A DNA stretch of 64,000 nucleotides, taken from positions 143,114,351-143,178,350 of the forward strand of contig CP136062.1 of assembly GCA_032622095.1 (NCBI GenBank). Direction: 5' to 3'. A program made the translations under genes and the position numbers. Under the pieces are notes generated by a model. The model worked only from the letters and a program-made list of their open reading frames with translations, did not search any database and was not told the DNA's origin. This document shows, one piece after another, positions 1 to 11,800 of the stretch. The stretch is from Siphonodentalium dalli. Taxonomy: Eukaryota; Mollusca; Scaphopoda; Gadilida; Siphonodentaliidae. The number at the start of each line of letters is the position of its first letter. Within the stretch, counting starts at the first letter, position 1.

Positions 1-1010
1 GCGCTAACGAGCTGAAATTCACGAAAAATGACTAATTAAGGGCCATAACTCTATCAAATTTTATCGGACCAGGCCGGTTTTGGAACTCGTCCGAGATATT
101 CTTGGGAGACACCTGTATACCAAATTTCAATCAAATCGGATAACGTTTGTTGAAGTTATCGCGCTAACGAGCTGAAAATTCGTGAAAAATGACTAATTAA
201 GGGCCATAACTCTATCAAATTTTATCGGACCAGGCCGGTTTTCGAACTCGACCGAGATATTCTTGGGAGACACCTATATACCAAATTTCAATCAAATCGA
301 TAACGTTTGTTGAAGTTATCGCGCTAACGAGCTGAAATTCACGAAAAATGACTAATTAAGGGCCATAACTCTATCAAATTTTATCGGACCAGGCCGGTTT
401 TCGAACTCGTCCGAGATATTCTTGGGAGACACCAATATACCCAATTTCAATCAAATCGGATAACGTTTGTTGAAGTTATCGCGCTAACGAGCTGAAAATT
501 CGTGAAAAATGACTAAGGGCCATAACTCTATCAAATTTTATCGGACCAGGCCGGTTTTCGAACTCGTCCGAGATATTCTTGGGAGACACCTATATACCAA
601 ATTTCAATCAAATTGGATAACGTTTGTTGAAGTTATCGCGCTAACGAGCTGAAAATTCGTGAAAAATGACTAATTAAGGGCCATAACTCTATCAAATGTT
701 ATCGGACCAGGCCGGTTTTCGAACTCATCCGAGATATTCTTGGGAGACACCTATATACCAAATTTCAATCAAATCTGATAACGTTTGTTGAAGTTATCGC
801 GCTAACGAGCTGAACATTCGTGAAAAATGACTAATTAAGGGCCATAACTATATCAAATTTTATCGGACCAGGCCGGTTTTCGAACTCGTCCGAGATATTC
901 TTGGGAGACACCTATATCCCAAATTTCAATCGAATCAGATAACGTTTGTTGAAGTTGTTGCGCTAACGAGTCTAAAATCAGTGAAAAATGGCAAAGGGCC
1001 ATAACTCTGT
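1..1010. repeat. Satellite array A, ~160-bp units
   Basis: Six head-to-tail units begin with gcgctaacgagctgaaa at 1, 161, 321, 481, 638 and 799, so the period is 157-161 bp. Units differ by a few substitutions; the fourth has lost about 4 bases near the 'gactaa' segment. Each unit holds the 'gggccataact' block and a 'tatcggaccaggccggtttt' block. The array ends in a diverged half unit running to about 1080 (tctgcagcttacgtgcatgg). No reading frame is conserved. This is non-coding satellite DNA, 3' of TTF2 or in its last intron. Confidence 0.9.
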
Positions 1011-1345
1011 AATAAATGTGCGGACGAATCCGATATTTTGTCTGCAGCTTACGTGCATGGATATGTACTCACACACCAAATCATTGGTTGTTTGCCATAT
1101 TTAGTGCCACCTGGTGCATATTTTATCAACCCTTTCTACACTAAATGGATTCTCCCGTTCAGTTATAAAAGTATACATTGGAACGATCAATGATTAAATT
1201 GGAGGGGTTTTCAGGTAATAAAAACAAAGGACAGGCAGAAAAACAGATAATACACAAGAGGTGGCATCAGAGATGCTGTGTCTCAGTTTTCGGTGGCTTA
1301 CCGCCGGTGGCTACCGCCAATTGGTGTGCATCAGTATCGGTAGAC
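1010..1345. other. Spacer between satellite arrays
   Basis: Non-repeat spacer holding the tail of array A, a fragment (about 1128-1195) resembling the MITE family seen complete near 43025-43432, and otherwise nothing I recognise. Confidence 0.5.
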
Positions 1346-1349
1346 TAAT

Positions 1350-1960
1350 TAATAGGTAAAATCGAAAAATGACTAATTAAGGGCCATAACTCAAATTTTA
1401 TCGGGCCAGGCTGGTTTTCGAACTCATCCGAAATATTTTTGGCAAGTACGTCTATTCCAAATTTTAAACAAATCGGAGGACGTTTGTTGAAGTTATTGCG
1501 CTAACGAGCTAAAAATTCACGAAAAATGACTAATTAAGGGCCATAACTCTATCAAATTTTATCGGACCTGGCCGGTTTTCGAACTCGACCGAGATATTCT
1601 TGGGAGACACCTATATACCAAATTTCAATCAAATCGGATAACGTTTGTTGAAGTTATCGCGCTAACGAGCTGAAATTCACGAAAAATGACTAATTAAGGG
1701 CCATAACTCTATCAAATTTTATCGGACCAGGCCGGTTTTCGAACTCGTCCGAGATATTCTTGGGAGACACCTATATCCCAAATTTCAATCGAATCAGATA
1801 ACGTTTGTTGAAGTTGTTGCGCTAACGAGTCTAAAATCAGTGAAAAATGGCAAAGGGCCATAACTCTGTAATAAATGTGTGGACGAACCCGATTTTTTGT
1901 CTGCAGCTTACGTGCATGGATATGTACTCACACACCGTCAATAAACGGTTGAGTTATAAG
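1350..1960. repeat. Satellite array B, ~160-bp units
   Basis: About three and a half further copies of the unit in array A, same orientation. It closes with the same tail as array A: 955-1080 and 1815-1940 are nearly identical. The shared end suggests that array plus tail were duplicated together, or that the tail is the end of one element whose interior expanded. Confidence 0.85.
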
Positions 1961-2460
1961 CAAAACACGCCGCCTGTCCGCCGCCCACCGTCCCCCATCA
2001 AACTATAAGTCGAGTTTTGGAAAAAAACTCGACTAAAAAGCAGAATGATTCATATTCATTTGGTAGGAAATGTTCAAATAACGACTCATCAATGAGTATT
2101 TAGTACAGAAATGGTTAAACAAGCATTGAATGGAAAAAGGATATATTTTCCAAAGCCAATGACTTCCATGACTGGTATGTCAGGTCTGCGTATGAGTAGC
2201 AGACATATTGGTGCCACTGACTCAGCAAACGTGTAGCCTCTTTGATTTAATATTTGTTCAAGAATTAGAAATTTACTACTAGCACCTCCGTAGTAATCAG
2301 AACAATTTGTATCTGTGTGACGATAATGACATTTTGCAGTACATGTCTCCTGTTATTTTTCAACCACGATGTTTCAGGATTATGTCACAAATGAATTTTT
2401 TTCAATGCTGCATAATGTGGAGGGAAATACAGAATGCCAAATTAATAAAGGTGTGTAGCC
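1961..2460. other. Unassigned AT-rich DNA
   Basis: No gene recognised. 2060-2115 resembles one end of the MITE family at 43025-43432 (aaatgttcaaataacgactc, then tatttagtacagaaatggtt). Confidence 0.4.
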
Positions 2461-2716
2461 ACCTTAACATGTTTTATACTAAAGCATCATTGATGAGTAG
2501 TTATCTCATAGGAAATGTTCAGATAATTACTTCAAAAAGGTCATTTGTTGAACTTATTATCCAAACATTTCCCTCAATAAATAAGACTCCTTCTGTACTT
2601 TTATTTATCTGTTGTCAGCCTACATTACCTGTACATCCCTGCAAATGAATAATAGACCATTGTGATGTACACTTTTTAACTGACTGGGAGAATCCATTTA
2701 GCATATCAAGGGTTAA
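2461..2716. mobile_element. MITE fragment, 'aatccatttag..gggttaa' family
   Basis: Contains aggaaatgttcagataatta, a 'cttttatttatctgttgtc' block and an end ggagaatccatttag, shared with copies at 31225-31800 and 43025-43432. This copy lacks the 375-bp insertion found in the 31 kb copy and so serves as the empty-site reference. The open frame across it is fortuitous. Confidence 0.6.
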
Positions 2717-2751
2717 GAATTGATAAATAAATAAATATCATCCCAACTAAC

Positions 2752-2826
2752 CTGTGTATAAAGACGTCTTTTTTCTGACCCATTCTGTAAATTCTGTCAC
2801 ATGCTTGATCTTCAAGAGCAGGATTC
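2752..2826 (-). CDS. TTF2: TTF2 exon 20 (motif VI)
   Basis: 75 nt, phase 2 in and out. Encodes [20 protein letters not shown] and VFIHR, with the motif VI arginine finger. Donor GTTAGT. I found no following exon between 2751 and 1, so the terminal exon lies outside the window. Confidence 0.95.
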
Positions 2827-5800
2827 CTGTTGAACAAAAATGAAAGTGTCAATGACACTGTAGCTCAACTTGGAAAGGGAATAATTTCATGTATTACAGT
2901 CAATGGAGTGATTAGGAATGTGGAAAGTTGAAAGGTCTATTTATGCAAAGAGTAAAATCCAAGATGGCCACTGGCAGCCATGTTTTTTTGCCAAATGACC
3001 CCAAAATGACTTGTTCCCATTTACATGTCAATGTTAACATCCATGACAAATTTCATGATCCGACAAAAGATACGACCTGTAGCCTGTGTCAAAGGATTTA
3101 GTCATACATGTACAAAGAGTAAAATCCAAGATGGCAACCGGTGGCCATGTTTTATGGCTGAATGACCCCAAAATGACTCATTCCCATCTACATGACAATA
3201 TTAACTTTCACGACAAATTTCATGATGATCAGACGAACACTCCGGCCTGTAGTGCTAATGGATTGAATTTTGAAATCCAAGATGGCTGCAGGCCGCCATG
3301 TTTTTTTTGCCAAATGACCCCAAAATGACTTGTTCCCATCTACATGTCAATGTCAACAGCCATGACAAATTTCATAAAGATCCGACCAAAGGTACAACCT
3401 GTAGCCTGTGCCAAAGGATTTAGTCATGCAAAAATAAAATCCAAGATGACTGCTGGCGGCCATGTTTTTTTGCTTAATGACCCCCAAAATGACTCGTTCC
3501 CATCTACATGTCAATATTAACATCCATGACAAATTTCATGATGATAAGACAAACAGTATGGCCTGTAGCCCATGCTAATGGATTGAATTTTGAAATCCAA
3601 GATGGCTGCTGGCGGCCATTTTTTTTGCCGAATGACCCCAAAATGACTCGTTCCCATCTACATGTCAATGTCAACAGCCATGACAAATTTCATAATGATC
3701 CAACCAAAGGTACAACATGTAGCTTGTGCCAAATGATTTAGTCATGCAAAGAGTAAAATCCAAGATGGCTGCTGGCGGCCATGTTTTTTGGCCGAATGAC
3801 CCCAAAATGACTCGTTCCCATCTACATGTCAATGTCAACAGCCGTGACAAATTTCATGATGATCCAACTAAAGGTACGACCTGTAGCCCATGCTAATGGA
3901 TTGAATTTTGAAATCCAAGATGGCTGCTGGTGGCCATGTTTTTTGGCCGAATGACCCCACAATGACTCGTTCCCATCTACATGTCAATATTAACATCCAT
4001 GACAAATTTCGTGATGATCAGACAAATAGTATGGCCTGTAGCCCGTGCTAATGGATTGAATTTTGAAATACAGGAAGGCCACTGGCGGCCAGTTTTTTTT
4101 GCCGAATGACCCCAAAATGACTCGTTCCCATCTACATGTCAATGTCAACAGCCGTGACAAATTTCATAATGATCCGACCAAAGGTATGACCTGTAGCCCG
4201 TGCCAAAGGATTTAGTCATGCAAAGAGTAAAATCCAAGATAGCTGCTGACGGCCATGTTTTTTGGCCAAATGACCCCAACATCACTCGTTCCCATCTACA
4301 TATCATTGTTAACGTCCATGAAAAATTTCATGATGATCCGACCAAAGGTATGACCTGTAGCCCGAGCCAAAGGATTTAGTCATGCAAAGAGTAAAATCCA
4401 AGATGGCTGCTGGCGGCCATGTTTTTTGGCAGAACGACCCCAAAATTACTCGTTCCCATCTACATGTCAATATTAACATCCATGACAAATTTCATAATGA
4501 TCCGACCAAAGGTACGACCTGTAGCCTGTATTGTTGACTCCTCGCACACACACATGGACGACGGATACCAAGCCATGGCAATAGCTCAAACTTTACAAAG
4601 TAAAGTTGAACTAAAAAAAAGAATAATTAGCAAGCCTGCAAATTGTGTGTGGGATAGCGTTATTAAATTCACCCTCTGGGGACCTCATTCTGCAAATGAC
4701 AGACACCTTATTTGCAGGCTTGACAATTAGCTAACATCTCAAGAACACATCAAGCTTTTCCCAGATAAGACAGATCATGAGGCATGGATGTAGTATTTCA
4801 TTTATAATGATTCTAACCACCCTATTCATTGAAATATTCAAGTTAGTAGTTGCTATACCAAATTTAAATTGGATTGGGGAAATTATAACTGAAGCTATCA
4901 TTTGGAAACCATCATAATGAATTCTGAGTCGAAAAGAGGCATAAAACTGACAAATTCATTGGACATAACCCAGGTTCATAACTGTAATGTATACATGTTC
5001 ATAATGGAAAGTTGTTTTGTTTTTATATCAGCAGTTCACTGAATATACCAATTTTTAAGGCCACACAAATTTGATTATCTATTTCTCAGACACATTTTTT
5101 TTCAAAATTGGCAGACAGGGAGAAACAAATTCGTAATCGGGCATATTTGCTTTCAGAAATCATTATACTTCTGATATAGACCACATCCTTTGCCAGAATA
5201 CTATCATTGTAATGGTTCAAGAAATAACATGCGCCTTCGAAGGTGCGTATGTCACTGAGGGCAGAAATTTTGTCGCCGGAAGTGTACAGGACAGAAAACC
5301 GGATACTGCTACTTTCGGTTTCGCAACATATAGAGTTTCCACTCTTTGATCAGCGCATTCTTACTACAGAGATTATAAATGTCGTATTGTGAAGCCGAGC
5401 TGCAGGATGATTTATTATCAAGCCTTGAAATAGGGTGTCTGTCATTTGCAGAATGAGGTTCCCAGAGGGTGAATTTAGTGATGTTACCCCACATAGCAGG
5501 CTAGCATCACCAAATTCACCCTCTGGGAACCTCATTCTGCTGAGGTGTAAGCAGAATGAGGTCCCCAGAGGGTGAATTTGGTGATGCTAGCCCGCTATGC
5601 GGGGTAGCATCACTAAATTCACCCTCTGGGGACCTCATTCTGCAAATGACAGACACCCTATTTCAAGGCTTGTTTATTATTTTTTATTTTCGGTGGGCCA
5701 TATTTTTATGAGGCAGAACATTAATTTTGTTTGGCCGAACAAAACCATAAAGGGCAATTACAGTTATTTTCCTCTGCTGTTTGGAGTCTCTCAATTCAAA

Positions 5801-8800
5801 ACATTGTTTGTAAAAATTAACTCAATGTTTATAGCATAACTATTTCTCATTAGTCATGAACAATAATAAATCATATTGAGTGTTGAATATCTGAAAATAT
5901 ATTCGTTTATTAATGGAATTAGTAATATTGATAGAAATTTCCAAGCAAAACTTGAGAGTGCACCTAATCCAATAATGTGAGCTATAGAATGAAGGATGAA
6001 GGAACCTTAATCGAGGCTCTAAACTATTAGGAAATCAACCAGATATCTTACCAATGATTATCCAAAAGAAACAGATGGTTACCACCGATGAGATTCAAAC
6101 CAACTCCACCAGCTTTCAATGAAACCAGCATTATCTGGAAAACATACGATAAATGGTAGATGGCCTTTGTATATACCTATACCTATCTCTGTCTTAATAT
6201 CCTATTATATGTAACATGGATCCAAGATTAAAGCATATCCATGTGCTGCAATTGTATGTCATGCCTGTCAAGGTTAGGTTTAGTTTTTGCTGAGCATTTA
6301 TGCCTAATTCTCATAACGTCAGCAATGAATTTAAAGACATATTATGTAATTGTTGGAGTGTGTAAAACTGACAAGTTAGTGCTCAGGCGCTATGCCAACT
6401 GGAGGAATTTAGCATTCTACCAACATCACCAAAACCGAAAGCAAATCGCCCACAACACTGTATAGAAAACAACATCTGAACTACACTCAATTGTAAATAT
6501 TTACTACTCAATTTGGGACGCATCTATTGGCGATAAACTAACGAAACCCATTTTGCCATCAGTAGTCGCAGCATTTAATTAGCATATAAGAATGACGGTG
6601 TTTGTTGTCAATTTGGATATAATATTTGTAAAATTAACTACTTTGAACAAGATTATTCTCGATTTCTATTTGATCACCCCACCGGAGTGTTTCACATAAC
6701 TTTAATGTATTATTTTTTTCAGCATGTACTGTCACGTTTGTCGGGTTTCAATGATGCAAGCATAATTCATTAAATTCTTTGATAATAAAAGTTAAATATG
6801 TTATTTATGATACAATAAGTCTTAATTTAACCTTTTGGTCTTTATCACCAACCAATGTGTGCAGAATTAATTTGGCATTCGGGTCTTGTACAACAGTATT
6901 GCAAATTACAAAACTAGTAGTATTTAAATTAATTAAAAAGAACTGAGAAATTGACAAAAAATCTGACTCTGAATAACATCAAAATAACATCGACCATATA
7001 TATTGACTACAGCCTTTTAACCCTTTACCCAACAAAACGGCCAAAACCGGCCAAATAAAGCTTCAACCAGCTTCAACAGCCTAAAATATCTTCGGTCTGT
7101 CTCAATAGAACCATACAAATATGGATATCATTGGAACCGGCTCCTTGACCACATTGTGATAGTTACAGTTATGCCCTGTGCCAATGCATTCTCTTATATA
7201 TGCGAGTCGACCATAGGTCGCCTCGCATATATAAGAGAATGCATTGGCCTAAAAAAATTCTTTTTTTAACACTTTTTACCATTTTTTCTTACATTCTTTA
7301 ACAATTTTATAATTTTTAATGTGTTAAGCCAATGCATTCTCTTATATATGCGAGGCGACCTATGATCGACTCGCATATATAAGAGAATGCATTGGCACAG
7401 GGCCGTTCTGTTGGGTAAAGGGTTAAAGCACAAAATCTTACATCTGCTCCTTTTGGATTTGTATTGAAATCCTCAACCGTTTCATTTCTTTTCTTTGGAG
7501 GAATGTTTCCTTGTATGAGGCTGTACTTATACCCATTATCTGTGAGGTGGTAAGCTAGGATCTCAAGCATACTGGTCCACTGAGATACAATAACACTGAA
7601 AACAGAACAAGACCAGCATTGTTTGCATAACTATTAGCGTGAAATCTGCATTTCCCACATGCTGAATAAAACACAAATTACAGTTTAGGATATTAAATAA
7701 AATATATGTGTTCTCAGGCAATTATATCTTAATTTTGAAATGAAGGAGGGAGGCTATTTTTTTAAACAAAATCTGGAAAACATACTTCAGAATTAAATAA
7801 CGAGAGGCCGATCACGATCGGCAGATGTTTTACCCATACCTTGGCGACAGCGATGAGCTATTTTCATATATCCTTAAATTACCCTATCCTTTTCATGAGT
7901 GCAAAACTTTAAACAATTCACACCTTACTATTAATTCACAAGTGAAATCACACTTATTGGGCACCTTGCTCACATTAACACAATGTTAACAGACGTGGCT
8001 TTGATTTCAACCTATTAGTGACTTCAACACAGATACATGTATGTCTTATAGAGTTATAAGGCTAATTAAGCTCAATCCATAGTCGGAGAGAAGCACCATA
8101 GCTGTTAAATATCAAATAGTAAAGAAATTAGGTAGATAAACATCATAGCAACTCAATTTATCTATTTATTACATTGGAACATGAGACATTACATATTGTG
8201 TGTTTTTTTTTTATTATCATTGCTATTTTTTTGTTTATTATATTTTGTGTCAGCTGCATATTAAAAATTCATAGCAACCTATTAATATTTCACCACTAAA
8301 AAACAATCAATACCTGATCAACTATAGAAGTGAGGGATGTATAGACCTGGATATAAAATATGATTGCTAATGATTGGATATAAATGTTAATTTTCTTGTA
8401 AGTTGATCATTAGAAAGATATGTTTGTGAACAGTTTAAATATAATTAAAGTTAAGGTTAATATTATCACAACCATTCGATCGATACCAAAATCTATACAG
8501 GTGAAGAATGTGTCATGATTATCACAGATGTGATTATTTATAGAGTAATCATGCAAAAAATATTTAGCTATCACATTGTGTCAACAGGATTGGTGAAGGA
8601 TGTTAATATATTTAAGCAAATAAACCAAATGACCCTCACTGTGCAGGTTAGAGGTGTGTTATCATAAACTGTACCAGAACTATAAACATAATCAACGGAA
8701 ATATTTGAGTTATCAAATTGGATAGTAAGGGGTTAATCTTACCCAAACTAATGAACTGATAAACAGAGTAGTCAACAAAAAGCATGTCATTGGATTTAGA

Positions 8801-11800
8801 AACCCATACAATAAGTCAGTCTCAAGAATCCCAGCACTGTTAATATTATCATGTAGCCCAAATGCAATTGAGGGAATTTCAAAATAAGACATATCCTCTA
8901 ATGATGAATTTCAATTGGTCATTTCTTGAAACACTGACTGAACCTGGCTCAAAGTTAAAGTGATAATTTAATATATGTCTATCAGATAATATGAGTCAAT
9001 CGAATGGGTTAATTTTAATCCCAAATCCATGCAAATTAAAAGTGGATCACCATCAACATGTACATAGAATATGAGAATGATCAAATAAAAAACATCAGAA
9101 GACCATATGATGTGTGCAGAGGGTTAATCATTTTCAATGACATCATATGATGGAACTAAGGAATGCTGTATTAATTATTTTCTAAGTTATAATAACAGTG
9201 TCTCTGTAAACAATAATGCCATGCACTGCATGGTTTCAACAGAGAACAGAACTGGAATAAAGAGTCTAACATCAATCAAAGTTTGACAGATGTTTATACA
9301 TCTGCAGCCAGGAGTGGAACTATCAGGTCACTGTGTCCAAAGCAATAAATTATCTCTTCCAATAACACAGGTGTGTGTTGTGCTTGTTCTATTCAAATTT
9401 AATAGTGCATGGAAAAGAGGTATGAATTATAAAGGGCCATAACTCTGTTAATATATACAGGATCAAATCCATATTCGCACTTGATCTGTATTTAGGGGTC
9501 AGAAATTATTATACCAAAATTGGTGTCGATCAGATGAAAAATGTTTGAGTCATCCTGGCTTGGATGAATTCTATTTAAAAACAAGAGTGGAAAGGGTTAA
9601 CTAAACAATACCAAAATCCATACAGATGAAGAACGTGCTAAGAAAGACCTAGGTAAGAAATATGAGGCAGATCAGAAGAAAATTGTTTGACTTCGATACA
9701 TCGGATAGCATTTGTGAGCAGGGTTAATTATTTTCTAAACCGATCAACCAATCAATACCAAAAACTATACAGGTGAGCCATGTGTCGTCATAAACCTGCA
9801 CATAAAATATGAACACAATGGGTAAAAAAATACATGAGTTATGGCATCAGATAGAATATGACCAGGTATGGATGGAAAGTGTTAATCATTTCTAAATCGA
9901 TCAACCGATCGATACCAAAAACTATACAGGTGAGGGGTGTGTCATCATAAACATGCACATAAAATTTGAACATGATCTGATAAAAACTACTCAAGTAATC
10001 GAATCGGATAGCAAGTGTCTACGGACAGACGGACAGACGGACGGACGGACAGACGGACGGACGAACGACGGATGGTTGATCCGGACGTCGGCATTATGTG
10101 TACCATACATGGTATGGGTACACATAAAAATTAATTTTCGTTGTTCAAATCCAATATTTCTGACAGAAGCCCATAAACTCATAAATTACATACAGAATCT
10201 GTGCATGGCTCACTTGTGGCCATCTTACTAAATTATAATTTATTTACAATACATGGGATGGCAGGAAGACAGTCTATCTGGATTATGCCATCTGCCCACA
10301 ATATATGACAGACTTTATTCAAAATGTTCATCTTATTATCATGTAATATACATATGTGTGTGTTTTGGAAATAAAATATCCTATCCTATCCAATCCTATG
10401 CTACGGCAAAGTAATTTGTCCAATATTTGATAAGAGGGAATAATTCCTGATTTTCAGAAACCCTCGTCCAATCTTGGTATCACTAATTCCCATTACATCC
10501 AGTAACGGTAAGACTATTTTTCATCTTGTATCTAGATGTCTGAATAAAGCATGTTAACTTTCATTATCAGATGGGCAATGCAGCTAAAGGAATGACAAAT
10601 ATACACATTCACAAACCTATGAGAGAGGATATTAATCTATATATTGAGGTAAGCTTGATTAGGTTTGGTTTATTGAGTTTATTGCTGTTTCAGATGTTAG
10701 TGCCGAGGAGAAAAGACCACACAGAGGGCCAATATCACCAGCATATCATTCCAGTGCATGTAGAAACCACTGATCACCAGAAATTGCCTTATAAATTTGC
10801 CCAGATACACAAATCAGGTTTTCTCCCCTTGTGTGAATCACAAATCTACATTTATTGGGACTCAAATCAGCTTCGCATTTGCTGGACGGCTTATGTTGGC
10901 CTAATGCTCAATGTATCTTACATACTGAGCCACAGGGTCCCCTCAGCTTGATTCCAATGAATTGAAATAAAAACATACCATTTATCCTTCCCATTACCAG
11001 AGGCCTCTCGTATACTCTTGAGCCTATCCAGAACGTGATTTATCTGAAACAATAGACATACATGCTTCATTACAAGATTTGTATATTTGTGGCCCAGGAA
11101 AATGTCGTCAAGTTGACGATCTCGGACAAAATTGCGGTCTAAAATCAAGTAGTAATACGGCCAAATTTCGTGATACTCAAGTGATAATATGGCGATATTG
11201 AACAAACTGTTGATAAATAACACATTTTGGGAAACTTGATACCATAATTAACAGTGGTTTATAGCATTATTTTGTTAAAATTAATCGATTCTGATAACTA
11301 AAGTGTATTTTGAAGAAATGTTGTTGTTGTATCTTGATGATATGGGGACCATCTGATCGGATTGAGTACCTTTAAGAGGGAATACTTTGTCACGATTAAC
11401 ATTAGCTTATTATCTGAATATTTCCTAAGGACACTACTCATCAAAGAGTATTTAGTATAGAAAGGGTGAAGACTAGTTAGACTATAATATGACTCATAAG
11501 TTGAGCTAAAACCTAGAGGACCAGCCACCACTGGTTCGCATGTGAAAATCACCAAATTTCAACAGTTCACATCTAGGGGTCAGTTATTAACTATGTATTT
11601 ATATAGAAACCATTTTCAAGAAATATCGATCCACACAATTCACAATTTGTCCAACAAAAGTTTCTAGAATTTGTCTCATGTTTATTGTTCATTTTTGGAG
11701 ATAAGCAGTCAAAATTTCAGGGGCACAGATATGATATTTTTAAAAATATAATATATATTTCCTTAAAGAAAGCCTGAACACTGAACTATATGGATAGATG

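Noticed and set aside
7316-7441. Extension of the exon 18 frame past the splice donor
   Set aside because: Runs into a MITE; a good GTAAGA donor and the motif V exon in matching phase end the exon at 7442.
10571-10951. 126-codon plus-strand frame with internal GT..AG
   Set aside because: The would-be intron is only 45 nt, upstream exon-like segments do not join in phase, and no domain is visible.
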